DNA of 64,000 bases. Origin: Yeguia hominis (GTDB lineage: Bacteria > Bacillota > Clostridia > Oscillospirales > Acutalibacteraceae). Both the position numbers and the translations under genes were made by a program. This document shows positions 20,101-30,975 of this stretch, one piece after another. A model generated the notes under the pieces. It did no database searches and was not told the DNA's origin. It saw only the letters and a program-made list of their open reading frames with translations. The first letter of the stretch is position 1. Each line of letters starts with the position of its first letter. The stretch lies in NCBI RefSeq assembly GCF_014384705.1, contig NZ_JACRSN010000011.1:1-64000 (forward strand). The letters are read 5' to 3'.

Positions 20101-20952
20101 ATGTTCGTGTTAAGAGAAGCGATCGCAACTGGCGATACCGTAGAACAGGCTTTTGAAAAGGCGTGTCAGGAATTGGGGGTTCCGTCACACGAGGCAGAAA
20201 TCGATATTCTGAATTTCCCTGTGAAAAAGACTTTGGGTATTTTCGGCGGAAGTCCGGCGAGAGTGCGTGCTTTCATCAAGACCAGCCCTGCTACTGCGGC
20301 GGCAGAATATCTGAAATCCATTTTGGAACAGATGGGAATCCACGGCACGGAAATTACGATTCATGAGGAAGAAAATGGTGCCCAGCTGCAATTGACAGGC
20401 GAAGATATTGGATTTATCATTGGCCATCGCGGCGAAACATTGGATGCGCTGCAGTATCTTTCCGGTTTGGTTGCAAATCATGTCGATAATTCCTATTATC
20501 GGATTACGCTTGATGTCGGAAATTACCGTGAAAAGCGTAAGGAAACACTCGAAAATCTGGGACGGAGAATGGCCGAAAAGGCGGTCCGCAATAAACGGAA
20601 CTTCTCTTTAGAGCCTATGAATCCCTATGAGCGCCGGATTATTCATACTGCTGTGCAGACAGTAGAAGGTGCGAAGTCCTGGAGTGAAGGCGAAGAGAGC
20701 GCACGCCATGTTGTTGTAGGTCCAGTGGACGGAGAAGTGAAACGTCGCGGTGGTTATGATGATCGCCGCCGTGGTGGTTATAAAGGCAAATCTCGCGGCG
20801 GAAAAAGCGGCGGACGGTCAAATGACAATCGGCGCGGACCTCGTTCTTCGGCATCTGCGAACAAGCCTGCTGGAGAAAAGCCGGTAGAAAATAAGACAGA
20901 TGCCGGTGCAGCGCTTTTATATGGAAAAATCGATGTAGCGAATAAAGAATGA
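20101..20952 (+). CDS. jag: RNA-binding protein Jag/KhpB (EloR)
   Basis: This protein of about 283 residues has three domains: Jag_N (about 1-50, EAIATGDTVEQAFEKACQELG), a KH domain with the IIGHRGETLDALQ loop (about 100-125), and an R3H domain (about 145-205). It binds RNA and affects cell elongation and division in Firmicutes. The tail from about residue 215 is rich in Arg and Gly (several RRGG/RGG units), which is longer than usual. Start 20101 (ATG) or 20107 (GTG) both follow GGGGGTG. It lies between yidC and mnmE as in many Clostridia. Confidence 0.92.
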   Translation: MFVLREAIATGDTVEQAFEKACQELGVPSHEAEIDILNFPVKKTLGIFGGSPARVRAFIKTSPATAAAEYLKSILEQMGIHGTEITIHEEENGAQLQLTGEDIGFIIGHRGETLDALQYLSGLVANHVDNSYYRITLDVGNYREKRKETLENLGRRMAEKAVRNKRNFSLEPMNPYERRIIHTAVQTVEGAKSWSEGEESARHVVVGPVDGEVKRRGGYDDRRRGGYKGKSRGGKSGGRSNDNRRGPRSSASANKPAGEKPVENKTDAGAALLYGKIDVANKE

Positions 20953-21027
20953 TCTTTACGGTGGGGGCGGTTCGGAAACGAGTCGCCCCACTTCTTTTGA
21001 GAATTCGAGATGAATGGAGATAAAACC

Positions 21028-22401
21028 GTGGAAAATGGAAGGACAATCGCGGCAATTTCTACCGCACAGGCGCCTGGTGGAATAGGAATTATTCGAATTT
21101 CGGGGTCGGATGCCAAAACAATTGCCTCTCGCGTATTTGTTCCGGCAGGGTCTCATTCTGTGATGGAAACGCCGGGATATCATGCTCTTTATGGAACTGT
21201 TTTCGATGCAGAAGGAAAACGGATTGACGAAGCAATTGCTTTAATTTTTACAGCGCCAAAAAGCTTTACGGGTGAAGATGTTGTCGAACTTTCCTGTCAT
21301 GGCGGCATGTATGTCTTAAAGCAGCTTCTCGCGACGGTATTTGCAGCGGGTGCCGCTCCTGCAGATCCCGGAGAATTTACGCGGCGGGCTTTTTTGAACG
21401 GAAAAATGGATTTGACGCGGGCAGAGGCCGTGATGCAGATGATTTCTGCACAGGGTGAGAGTGCTGCACGCGCAGCAGCAGAAGGAAACGGCGGCGCGCT
21501 TGCACGGCGAATTCAAAAAATTCGGTCACGTCTCGTTGCTTCTGCGGCGCATCTTTCTGCTTGGGCGGACTATCCGGAAGACGAAGTTCCGGAAATTACT
21601 TCCGATGACCTCCTTTCCGATCTTAATTTTGCACTTTCGGAATGTCAGACGCTATTGAGCCAGTTTGATGCCGGACGTGCTTTGCGTGAAGGCGTAAAAA
21701 CAGTTATTGTGGGACGTCCGAATGTCGGAAAATCAACGCTGATGAATTTATTGGCCGGTTGTGAACGTTCGATTGTAACGGAATATGCCGGTACCACACG
21801 GGATGTCGTGGAGGAAGTCGTGTTGGTAGGGGGAATTCCGCTTTGCCTTGCGGATACGGCAGGAATTCGAACAACTGCAGATCCAGTGGAACAAATCGGT
21901 GTGGATCGCGCGAAGAAAAGATTGGAATCCGCGCAGCTTGTATTTGCAGTATTTGATTCTTCAGAAAATTTGGAAAAGGAAGACCTGGACTTAATTCAAT
22001 CCATTGGCAGTCTTCCTGCGATTGCAGTGATCAATAAAGTCGATTTGCCGCAAGTAATAGATATAAATTGTATAAAAAAACATTTTAAATACTTAGTGTA
22101 TATTTCAGCAGAGACAGGAGAGGGATTCTCTGCCCTTGAATCTGCGGTTTCGGATATTTTAAATACCAATCATTTGAATCCTTCAGAGGGTATGCTGTAT
22201 ACAGAGCGGCAGCGTGATGCAGTTCGCAGAGCAGAAATCTGTTTAGAGGAAGCAAAAACAGCAGTGCTTGCCGAAATGACCTTTGATGCGGTTACGGTTT
22301 CGGTTGAGGGTGCGATTTCTGCCTTTTTGGAACTTACCGGTGAGAGAGTGTCTGAAACAGTTGTTGATGAAGTGTTTTCAAAATTTTGCGTTGGAAAATA
22401 A
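21028..22401 (+). CDS. mnmE: tRNA modification GTPase MnmE
   Basis: This 457-residue protein works with MnmG to add the aminomethyl or carboxymethylaminomethyl group to U34 of certain tRNAs. It has an N-terminal folate-binding domain, a central G domain (GRPNVGKST, DTAG, NKVD), and the catalytic C-terminal FCVGK. The GTG at 21028 is preceded by TGGAGA at a good distance. An in-frame ATG 18 nt upstream has no clear ribosome-binding site. It is followed 29 bp later by mnmG. Confidence 0.96.
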   Translation: MENGRTIAAISTAQAPGGIGIIRISGSDAKTIASRVFVPAGSHSVMETPGYHALYGTVFDAEGKRIDEAIALIFTAPKSFTGEDVVELSCHGGMYVLKQLLATVFAAGAAPADPGEFTRRAFLNGKMDLTRAEAVMQMISAQGESAARAAAEGNGGALARRIQKIRSRLVASAAHLSAWADYPEDEVPEITSDDLLSDLNFALSECQTLLSQFDAGRALREGVKTVIVGRPNVGKSTLMNLLAGCERSIVTEYAGTTRDVVEEVVLVGGIPLCLADTAGIRTTADPVEQIGVDRAKKRLESAQLVFAVFDSSENLEKEDLDLIQSIGSLPAIAVINKVDLPQVIDINCIKKHFKYLVYISAETGEGFSALESAVSDILNTNHLNPSEGMLYTERQRDAVRRAEICLEEAKTAVLAEMTFDAVTVSVEGAISAFLELTGERVSETVVDEVFSKFCVGK

Positions 22402-22430
22402 ATTCCTTTTGAGAAGGGAAGCGTTTATAG

Positions 22431-24317
22431 GTGCGTTATGCGGCTGGAATTTTTGATATTGCGGTAATAGGAGCCGGACATGCCGGAATTGAGGCGGGTC
22501 TGGCGGCAGCCCGATTGGGTGCGTCGGTTCTTGTTTTTACCATTAATATGGATGCGGTTGGAAATTGTCCTTGCAATCCGAGTATCGGCGGAACAGCAAA
22601 GGGACATCTTGTCCGGGAACTCGATGCATTGGGCGGTGAAATGGGAAAAACGACGGATGCCTGTTTTTTGCAGAGCCGGATGCTAAATCTTGGAAAAGGT
22701 CCGGCGGTACATTCTCTGCGCGCGCAAATCGATCGTCGGGAATACAGTAAAATCATGAAGCATAAGCTGGAATTGCAGCAGAATTTGCAGGTTAAACAGG
22801 CGGAAGTGACGGAAATTTTTCAGAATGAAGATAAGAGCTGGTCTGTTGTAACCCGTATGGATGCTGTTTATCAGACAAAAGCGGTTATTCTTGCAACCGG
22901 CACCTTTTTGGGTGGACGAATTTATGTTGGAGACGTCAGCTATGACAGCGGACCGGATGGAATGTTTCCAGCGTCTTTTTTAGGTGCGTCCTTAAAAAAA
23001 TTGGGGCTTTCTCTCAGACGCTTTAAAACAGGAACGCCTGCAAGAGTACTTCGGTCCAGTATTGACTTTACCGACCTGGAGGCACAATATGGCGATGAGC
23101 CGGTCGTTCCATTTTCTTATGAGACAGAAGAACCCGGAAAAAATCGAGCAGTTTGCTATGTTAGTTGGACCAATGAGGAAACAAAGCGAATTATTTTAGA
23201 AAATATTCATCGTTCTCCACTTTATGGCGGAAAAATTGAAGGCATTGGTCCGCGATATTGTCCAAGTATTGAAGATAAAATTGTACGCTTTTCCGAGAAA
23301 AAACGCCATCAATTGTTTATCGAACCGTGCGGCATGGACACAGAAGAAATGTATTTGCAGGGGATGTCGTCTTCACTTCCGGAAGATGTCCAAATTGCGT
23401 TTTATCATTCGATTAAAGGATTGGAACATGTGCAGATTATGCGTTCTGCATATGCAATTGAGTACGATTGCGTGGATCCCACCCAAATGGACGCAACACT
23501 GGAATTTCAAAAATTCCCCGGCCTTTATGGAGCAGGACAGTTTAACGGCAGTTCCGGTTATGAAGAGGCAGCAGTCCAAGGATTTGTCGCCGGCGTCAAT
23601 GCTGCAAGAAAGGTGAAGGGGCAGTCACCTTTTATTTTGGATCGTGCGACCTCCTATATTGGAACACTGATCGATGATCTTGTGACCAAAGGCGCAAATG
23701 ATCCTTATAGGATGATGACTTCCCGCTCAGAATACCGGCTTGTTTTGCGTCAGGATAATGCGGATGAACGCTTGACGCCTTATGGAAGAGAGCTGGGACT
23801 GATCAGCGACGATCGCTGGGCGAAATTTCAAAACAAACAGGAGCTGAAAAAGCAGGAACGCGCGCGTGCAGATCAGACAGTCTTTTCACCAACGGGAGAG
23901 CTCAATGCTATTTTGGTTTCACGTGGAACATCCCCGGTGACAACGGGCGTACGTTTAACGGATTTATTGCGCCGGCCGGAGCTTTCTTATGCAGATTTGG
24001 CGCCAATTGATGTACAGCGTCCGGATCTTCCTGCAGCTGTTTTTGAAAATGTCGAAATTGAAATCAAATATGAGGGATATATCAAACGCCAAAAGGCAGA
24101 CATCGCTGAGATGCGGCGGTTAGAAGAAAAAACGCTGCCGCGCGATATTGATTACCAACAGATTGTGGGGCTGCGAACCGAAGCACAAGAAAAACTTCAA
24201 AAGATCCGTCCGATGAACGTCGGACAAGCTTCGAGAATTTCCGGGGTTAGCCCAGCTGATATTTCTGTTTTGCTTATTTATATGACAAAGCTGGCAAAAA
24301 GGGAGAAAACAACATGA
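22431..24317 (+). CDS. mnmG: tRNA uridine-5-carboxymethylaminomethyl modification enzyme MnmG (GidA)
   Basis: This 628-residue FAD protein is the partner of MnmE. The FAD-binding motif GAGHAGIEAG is at residues 15-24, and the family signatures GPRYCPSIEDK and QFNGSSGYEEAA are visible. It starts with GTG after a GAAGGGAAG element. Its last four bases overlap the rsmG start (ATGA), indicating translational coupling. Confidence 0.97.
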   Translation: MRYAAGIFDIAVIGAGHAGIEAGLAAARLGASVLVFTINMDAVGNCPCNPSIGGTAKGHLVRELDALGGEMGKTTDACFLQSRMLNLGKGPAVHSLRAQIDRREYSKIMKHKLELQQNLQVKQAEVTEIFQNEDKSWSVVTRMDAVYQTKAVILATGTFLGGRIYVGDVSYDSGPDGMFPASFLGASLKKLGLSLRRFKTGTPARVLRSSIDFTDLEAQYGDEPVVPFSYETEEPGKNRAVCYVSWTNEETKRIILENIHRSPLYGGKIEGIGPRYCPSIEDKIVRFSEKKRHQLFIEPCGMDTEEMYLQGMSSSLPEDVQIAFYHSIKGLEHVQIMRSAYAIEYDCVDPTQMDATLEFQKFPGLYGAGQFNGSSGYEEAAVQGFVAGVNAARKVKGQSPFILDRATSYIGTLIDDLVTKGANDPYRMMTSRSEYRLVLRQDNADERLTPYGRELGLISDDRWAKFQNKQELKKQERARADQTVFSPTGELNAILVSRGTSPVTTGVRLTDLLRRPELSYADLAPIDVQRPDLPAAVFENVEIEIKYEGYIKRQKADIAEMRRLEEKTLPRDIDYQQIVGLRTEAQEKLQKIRPMNVGQASRISGVSPADISVLLIYMTKLAKREKTT

Positions 24318-25027
24318 CAGATATTCGCGAGTCCCTGAAGCAAAAAGCGGAAAGAGAACAAGTTCCTCTTTCCGAACATCAACTCGATCTGTTTCAAATT
24401 TATATGCAAGAGCTTATAATGTGGAATGAAAAAATGAATTTGACTGCCATTACAGATCCGGAAGAAATTGTGGTCAAACATTTTTTGGATAGCCTCTTGC
24501 TTGCACCCTTTTTGCCTGAAAAAGAAGTGTTTTCCTTTGCAGATGTCGGAACCGGCGCCGGATTTCCTGGAGTTCCAATTATGATTTTACATCCGGATAT
24601 TCGAATGGTTCTGATTGACAGCTTGCAAAAGAGGCTGACTTTTTTAGAGGCGCTCTGCCAAAAGCTTTTTCTTTCGCCGGAGCTTTTACACGCGCGAGCA
24701 GAAGAGTGCGGAAGAAACCCACGATACCGGGAAACTTTTGATATTGTAACGGCCCGCGCGGTGGCACCGCTGAATGTCCTTGCTGAGTATTGTCTGCCAC
24801 TTTTAAAACAAGGCGGCGCTTTTATTGCAATGAAGGGTCCTGGCGGAATAGACGAAGCACATGCTGCGAAGTCTGCAATTCAATTGCTCGGCGGATCGAT
24901 TTCCAATATCGTGACAAAATCGATTTCTAATGAAATTACCCGAACTTTCATTGTTATAGAAAAAAGACGACAGACCCCCGAAAAATATCCGAGACGCGGT
25001 GTCAAAATTACAAAGAATCCATTGTAA
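24314..25027 (+). CDS. rsmG: 16S rRNA (guanine-527 N7) methyltransferase RsmG
   Basis: This 237-residue SAM-dependent enzyme methylates G527 of 16S rRNA. The SAM-binding motif ADVGTGAGFPG near residue 75 and the family segment TARAVAPLNVLAEYCLPLL are present. The start overlaps the mnmG stop. The gene order mnmE-mnmG-rsmG-noc-parA-parB is standard for Firmicutes. Confidence 0.96.
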   Translation: MTDIRESLKQKAEREQVPLSEHQLDLFQIYMQELIMWNEKMNLTAITDPEEIVVKHFLDSLLLAPFLPEKEVFSFADVGTGAGFPGVPIMILHPDIRMVLIDSLQKRLTFLEALCQKLFLSPELLHARAEECGRNPRYRETFDIVTARAVAPLNVLAEYCLPLLKQGGAFIAMKGPGGIDEAHAAKSAIQLLGGSISNIVTKSISNEITRTFIVIEKRRQTPEKYPRRGVKITKNPL

Positions 25028-25114
25028 CAGACAAAATACAACAAAAGATATGTCCTCTCTGTGATATGCTGGTAAAAACAGGATGTTTTTGCCATTTAAG
25101 GGAGGACTATTTTT

Positions 25115-25939
25115 ATGCTGCAGGATAAAAATCGAATTTACCGAATTCCAATTGAAAAAATACATGCAAACCCCTCACAACCCAGAAAGTATTTTTCGGA
25201 GATGGAGTTGCAAGAATTAGCAGACAGCATTCGTGAAAATGGACTTTTGCAGCCGATTACGGTTCGTAAAAAAGGGTCCGAATATGAATTGATTGCTGGA
25301 GAACGCAGATTGCGTGCAAGTAAATTGGCTGGATGTCAGGTAATTGCCTGCATTTTGGCTGCCTGTGATGATCGGCAGTCTGCAACTTACGCATTAATCG
25401 AAAATTTGCAACGCAAAGATTTGGGCGTGTTTGAAGAAGCAGAAGCGCTAAAACGATTCATAGAAGAATGGAATATTACACAGGAAGAAGCGGCGCACCG
25501 ACTTGGAAAAAGTCAATCGACACTGGCCAATAAACTTCGGCTCTTACAGCTAACTGCGGAAGAACAAACAAAAATTGCGAAAAACGGACTCAGTGAGCGG
25601 CATGCACGTGCGTTGTTGCGTATAAAAAATAGCGATCAACGGAATGCTGCTTTAAATCGTATAATTGAGAAAGAAATGACGGTTGCACAAACAGAAGCAA
25701 TGGTAGAAGATATGCTGAATGTACATCCAGTCGTGAAAAAGCTGCCGAAACGACGACTATTTGTCGCGAAAGATATTCGAATTTTCATGAACACCATTGA
25801 CCATGCCGTGGACACAATGAAAAATGCGGGAATTGACGCCGTAGCTGAACGTCAGGAGACGGAGACATGTATTGAATATCGGATCCGAATTCAAAAGGCA
25901 GAAGGTACAAAACGCCTTTCATTGCTAAAATCCGTATAA
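25115..25939 (+). CDS. noc: ParB/Noc family nucleoid occlusion protein
   Basis: This 274-residue ParB-family CTPase is the first of two in this locus. It has an N-terminal ParB/Srx domain with the CTP-binding GERRLRAS, a central HTH (QEEAAHRLGKSQSTLANKLRLL) and a C-terminal dimerisation region. By position (between rsmG and parA) it corresponds to Noc. It lacks the N-terminal amphipathic helix that tethers B. subtilis Noc to the membrane, because the ParB domain starts within the first ten residues. The ATG follows GGGAGGA. A clear terminator follows. Confidence 0.85.
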   Translation: MLQDKNRIYRIPIEKIHANPSQPRKYFSEMELQELADSIRENGLLQPITVRKKGSEYELIAGERRLRASKLAGCQVIACILAACDDRQSATYALIENLQRKDLGVFEEAEALKRFIEEWNITQEEAAHRLGKSQSTLANKLRLLQLTAEEQTKIAKNGLSERHARALLRIKNSDQRNAALNRIIEKEMTVAQTEAMVEDMLNVHPVVKKLPKRRLFVAKDIRIFMNTIDHAVDTMKNAGIDAVAERQETETCIEYRIRIQKAEGTKRLSLLKSV

Positions 25940-25951
25940 TACAAAGAAAAA

Positions 25952-25986
25952 GCTGGGAGCAGAGTGATTTTGCTTCCAGTCTTTTT
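25952..25986 (+). terminator. Terminator after noc
   Basis: A 9-bp stem (CTGGGAGCA/TGCTTCCAG, one wobble pair) is followed by TCTTTTT. It separates noc from the parA-parB-serS unit. Confidence 0.85.
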
Positions 25987-26071
25987 ATAAATTTTAGGTT
26001 GTTTTAATTGAGTGTCAATTTGAAAATTCTTTTTTAACAGATAAACTTTTCCGCGTTTTTTTGCCTGTCAA

Positions 26072-26105
26072 AAAATTATTTGTTTCACGTGAAACAAATA
26101 ATTTT
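26072..26105. promoter_or_regulatory. parS centromere site
   Basis: TGTTTCACGTGAAACA at 26081-26096 is the exact consensus parS 16-mer bound by ParB. The symmetry continues outward without a mismatch over 34 bp in total (26072-26105). It lies between noc and parA, the usual place for an origin-proximal parS. Confidence 0.95.
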
Positions 26106-26129
26106 AAGCTTCCACTATATTGGAAAAGG

Positions 26130-26138
26130 TGATATAAT
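26130..26138 (+). promoter_or_regulatory. Extended -10 promoter for parA-parB-serS
   Basis: TGATATAAT is an extended -10 element with a perfect TATAAT. There is no convincing -35. Transcription would start near 26145, giving a leader of about 110 nt before parA. Confidence 0.6.
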
Positions 26139-26200
26139 AAGAATTACCGTAGCAGAAGTGCTTTGATCATTAAAAAAAGAGTTCTGTAGTCCGGAAAAAG

Positions 26201-26245
26201 CCGCAAGGAGGGTTGCGGAGACTTGTAAACTGATACAACTCCGCA
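26201..26245 (+). promoter_or_regulatory. Two competing hairpins in the parA leader
   Basis: Hairpin A has stem CCGCAA/TTGCGG (26201-26206 with 26213-26218) and presents GGAGGG in its loop. Hairpin B has stem TGCGGAG/CTCCGCA (26214-26220 with 26239-26245), extended by TTGT/ACAA across a 2-nt bulge. They share 26214-26218, so only one can form. Hairpin B leaves AAGGAGGG free and removes about 32 nt between it and the start codon. Confidence 0.55.
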
Positions 26246-26256
26246 TGTTTTGTAAT

Positions 26257-27024
26257 ATGGGAAAAATAATTGCGATTGCGAATCAAAAAGGCGGCGTTGG
26301 CAAAACGACAACCGCAGTTAACTTAGCGGCTGCAATTGGACTTCGGGGAAAAAAGGTGCTTTTGGTGGACATTGACCCGCAGGGGAATGCTACAAGCGGC
26401 GTGGGAATTGATCGCAGAGGAAAGAAAAAAACGACCTATGAAGTGTTAATCGGCGAAATTTCGGCAAAAGATGCGATTGTGCAGACGGAATATCAAAATT
26501 TGAGTGTTATTCCGGCTGGTATGGATCTTGCGGCAGCAGAAATTGAGCTGGTTGGAATCGAAAAAAGAGAAGCAATTCTGAAAAACACGTTGGCGCCGCT
26601 GCGGGAACAGTATGACTATTTGTTTATTGACTGTCCGCCGTCTCTGGGACTGATCACGACAAATGCACTTTGCGCTGCGGATACGTTGCTGGTTCCGATT
26701 CAGTGCGAGTATTATGCACTGGAGGGCCTGTCACAGCTGATGAATACTGTACGCCGTGTCAAACGGCAATACAATGCACTGTTAGATGTGGAAGGCGTCT
26801 TGCTCACCATGTATGACGGCAGATTGAATTTGACACAACAGGTCGTGCATGAGGTAAAAAAGTATTTTCCTAAAAAAGTATTCTCAACGGTTATTCCGCG
26901 GACTGTCCGTTTGTCAGAGGCTCCAAGTTTTGGAAGTCCGATCTTCTATTTTGATCGTTCTTCAAAAGGAGCCGCCTCCTATTTGGCGCTTGCAGACGAA
27001 GTTCTGAAACAAAATCGCAGATAA
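26257..27024 (+). CDS. parA: Chromosome partitioning ATPase ParA (Soj)
   Basis: This 255-residue deviant Walker ATPase acts with ParB at parS to segregate or organise the origin region. The deviant Walker A is KGGVGKTTT, followed by DIDPQGNAT and the Walker B region DCPPSLG. Homologues start at MGKIIAIANQKGG (26257). The ATG at 26245 would add four residues. No Shine-Dalgarno lies at normal linear distance from either start. The nearest is AAGGAGGG at 26205-26212, separated by a hairpin. Confidence 0.95.
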   Translation: MGKIIAIANQKGGVGKTTTAVNLAAAIGLRGKKVLLVDIDPQGNATSGVGIDRRGKKKTTYEVLIGEISAKDAIVQTEYQNLSVIPAGMDLAAAEIELVGIEKREAILKNTLAPLREQYDYLFIDCPPSLGLITTNALCAADTLLVPIQCEYYALEGLSQLMNTVRRVKRQYNALLDVEGVLLTMYDGRLNLTQQVVHEVKKYFPKKVFSTVIPRTVRLSEAPSFGSPIFYFDRSSKGAASYLALADEVLKQNRR

Positions 27025-27065
27025 CATTCGAAATACAGATCTAAAAATAGGAAAGGGACGAATTC

Positions 27066-27908
27066 ATGAAGAAAAGAGGGCTTGGAAAGGGCCTAGATGC
27101 AATTTTTGCAGAAAATGATATGGAGGACCGCAACCATTCGGTTACATTGCAAATTCGAGATATTGAGCCGAACCGCGATCAGCCAAGAAAAGAGTTCAGC
27201 GAGGAAGCATTGCAGGATCTTGCCGAATCGATTGCGCAGCATGGTGTGTTGCAGCCACTTTTGGTGCGGCCGCTTTTGGATGGCGGATACCAGCTTGTCG
27301 CCGGAGAACGCAGATGGCGTGCGGCCAGAATTGCAGGCCTTACGGAAGTTCCGGCAGTTATCCGGGAAATGTCGGATCATGAAATGGCGGAACTTGCACT
27401 GGTAGAAAATCTACAGCGAGAAGATTTAACGCCGCTGGAAGAGGCAGAAGGCTATCAGTTACTGATTGATACCTACGGAATGACACAGGAAGAGGTCGCA
27501 AAGGCGGTCGGAAAATCGCGCCCGGCAGTGACCAATGCGCTTCGGTTGTTGGGTTTGCCGGAAGAAGTCCGCGATATGGTTTCCGCAGGTATTTTGACTG
27601 CCGGTCACGCACGGACGCTGCTTGCATTTGAAAACGAAGAAGAAATTATAGAGGCCGCGAAGCAGGCTGCAGAGCGCGGGATGACGGTTCGGGATTTGGA
27701 AGCCATGGCAAAACGTGCGGCAGCGCCCAAAAAGGAAAAACCGCGATCTCAACGCAGTCGATATTTTGAAGAGGCAGAACTTGCCCTGAAAGAGCAGCTC
27801 GGCCGCCGTGTAACGGTAACAGGAACTGCGAAAAAAGGTGTCTTGCAAATTGAATTTTATGGGGAAGAAGATTTGCAGGATCTGCTCAAAAATTTTGGAA
27901 AAGAATGA
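27066..27908 (+). CDS. parB: Chromosome partitioning protein ParB (Spo0J)
   Basis: This 280-residue CTP-dependent clamp binds parS and spreads along DNA. The N-terminus [14 protein letters not shown] is typical of chromosomal ParB and contains the ParA-activating basic stretch. The CTP-binding GERRWRAAR, the HTH region and a C-terminal dimerisation domain follow. The ATG is preceded by AGGAAAGGGA. The gene lies 41 bp after parA and 46 bp before serS. Confidence 0.96.
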   Translation: MKKRGLGKGLDAIFAENDMEDRNHSVTLQIRDIEPNRDQPRKEFSEEALQDLAESIAQHGVLQPLLVRPLLDGGYQLVAGERRWRAARIAGLTEVPAVIREMSDHEMAELALVENLQREDLTPLEEAEGYQLLIDTYGMTQEEVAKAVGKSRPAVTNALRLLGLPEEVRDMVSAGILTAGHARTLLAFENEEEIIEAAKQAAERGMTVRDLEAMAKRAAAPKKEKPRSQRSRYFEEAELALKEQLGRRVTVTGTAKKGVLQIEFYGEEDLQDLLKNFGKE

Positions 27909-27954
27909 GACTTTCCGCGAAATTGCGGAAAGATGAATTTAAGGAGTGGGAAAC

Positions 27955-29241
27955 ATGATCGATATTAAATTGATTCGCACAAATCCGGATTTTGTAAAAG
28001 TAGCTATCGAAAAAAAGGTAGAAGGCCTCAGCTCTGTCATTGATGAGATTTTGGGAATCGATGCAAAACGCAGAGAAGAAACCGGAAAAGTGGAAAAAAT
28101 GAAGGCGGAGCAAAATGCTGCGACAAAGAAAATTCCGCAAATCAAGAAGGAAGGCGGCGATGTTTCTGCGGTTATGGCAGAAATGAAGGCGCTTTCTGCC
28201 GAAATTAAAAAGGCGGACGAAGATCTTTCCGCGTTGGAAGCAAAACAGCATGAATTGCTGCTTGCGCTGCCCAACCTGCCCGACGAAGATGTCTGTGCTG
28301 GCGGAAAAGAGAACAATCGTGTTCTACACCAGTTCAAAGAAAAACCGGTTTTTGATTTTGAACCGAAAAACCATGTGGATCTTTGCGAGAGTCTGGGTCT
28401 GATTGACTATAAACGCGGCGCAAAGCTGGCCGGATCCGGATCTTGGATTTATCGCGGACTCGGTGCGCGTTTGGAATGGGCATTGCTCAATTTCTTTATT
28501 GAAGAACATTTGGCAGACGGGTATGAGTTGCTCTTGGTGCCGCATATGCTCGGTTATGACTGCGGATATGTGGCAGGACAATTCCCAAAATTTGCAGATG
28601 AAGTCTATTGGATTGAAAATTCCAACTCTTCAGACCGCAAATTCCTGTTGCCGACAGCAGAAACCGCGCTGGTCAACCTCCATCGCGATGAAGTTCTGAC
28701 TTTGGATGAGCTGCCCAAAAAGTACATTGCGTATACCCCCTGCTATCGCCGTGAAGCGGGAAGCTATCGCGCGGAAGAGCGCGGAATGATCCGTGGACAT
28801 CAGTTTAATAAGGTCGAAATGGTGCAGTACACCACGCCGGAGCATTCCGATGAGGCCTTTGCGGAGCTGGTGCGCAAAGCCGAAACGCTGGTACAGAAGC
28901 TGGGATTGCATTATCAGCTCAGCAAACTTGCAGCAGGGGATTGCTCGTTCTCAATGGCCAGAACATATGACATTGAGGTTTGGATCCCGAGTATGGGCAT
29001 TTATAAAGAAGTTAGCTCCGCATCCAATGCACGCGATTACCAGGCACGGCGCGGCAACATGAAATACCGCGGTGAAGACAAGAAGCTGCATTTGGTGCAT
29101 ACCCTGAACGCTTCCGGCTTGGCAACCAGCCGTCTGATTCCGGCAATTACCGAGCAGTATCAGAATGCGGACGGCAGCATTACCATTCCGGAAGTTTTGC
29201 GGAAATATATGGGTATGGATGTTATCCGAAAAGAAAAATAA
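27955..29241 (+). CDS. serS: Seryl-tRNA synthetase
   Basis: This 428-residue class II synthetase charges tRNA-Ser. An N-terminal coiled coil (about 30-100) that grips the tRNA precedes the catalytic core, with motif 2 (TPCYRREAGSYRAEERGMIRGHQF) and motif 3 (LNASGLATSRLIPAITEQYQ). It starts at the ATG at 27955 after AAGGAGTGGG. An in-frame GTG 9 nt upstream lies too close to the Shine-Dalgarno. It closes the parA-parB-serS unit. Confidence 0.97.
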   Translation: MIDIKLIRTNPDFVKVAIEKKVEGLSSVIDEILGIDAKRREETGKVEKMKAEQNAATKKIPQIKKEGGDVSAVMAEMKALSAEIKKADEDLSALEAKQHELLLALPNLPDEDVCAGGKENNRVLHQFKEKPVFDFEPKNHVDLCESLGLIDYKRGAKLAGSGSWIYRGLGARLEWALLNFFIEEHLADGYELLLVPHMLGYDCGYVAGQFPKFADEVYWIENSNSSDRKFLLPTAETALVNLHRDEVLTLDELPKKYIAYTPCYRREAGSYRAEERGMIRGHQFNKVEMVQYTTPEHSDEAFAELVRKAETLVQKLGLHYQLSKLAAGDCSFSMARTYDIEVWIPSMGIYKEVSSASNARDYQARRGNMKYRGEDKKLHLVHTLNASGLATSRLIPAITEQYQNADGSITIPEVLRKYMGMDVIRKEK

Positions 29242-29243
29242 TC

Positions 29244-29272
29244 TTGAACGCTCCTGCGATTCATGGTAAAAT
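29244..29272 (+). promoter_or_regulatory. Promoter of guaB
   Basis: TTGAAC and TAAAAT are separated by 17 nt and begin 2 nt after the serS stop. Confidence 0.7.
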
Positions 29273-29296
29273 AATAGAAATACCCTGTTTTGCTGA

Positions 29297-30808
<1,512 letters not shown>

Positions 30809-30911
30809 GTAAAAAATCGGAATTGTGTTTGCGAAAAACAAATTCAAAATGAGTTGCAAAGAGAGCCATGAGAAAAAATCTTGTTTTATAGAACTTTTTT
30901 TGAATTAGGGA

Positions 30912-30941
30912 TTGACAAACACCATGGTTATGTACTATAAT
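30912..30941 (+). promoter_or_regulatory. Promoter of the tRNA cluster
   Basis: Perfect TTGACA and perfect TATAAT have an 18-nt spacer, with the -10 ending about 35 nt before tRNA-Met. This is a strong promoter, as expected for stable RNA. Confidence 0.88.
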
Positions 30942-30975
30942 AATCACTGCTCCGCATAAATACGGAGCATGATAT

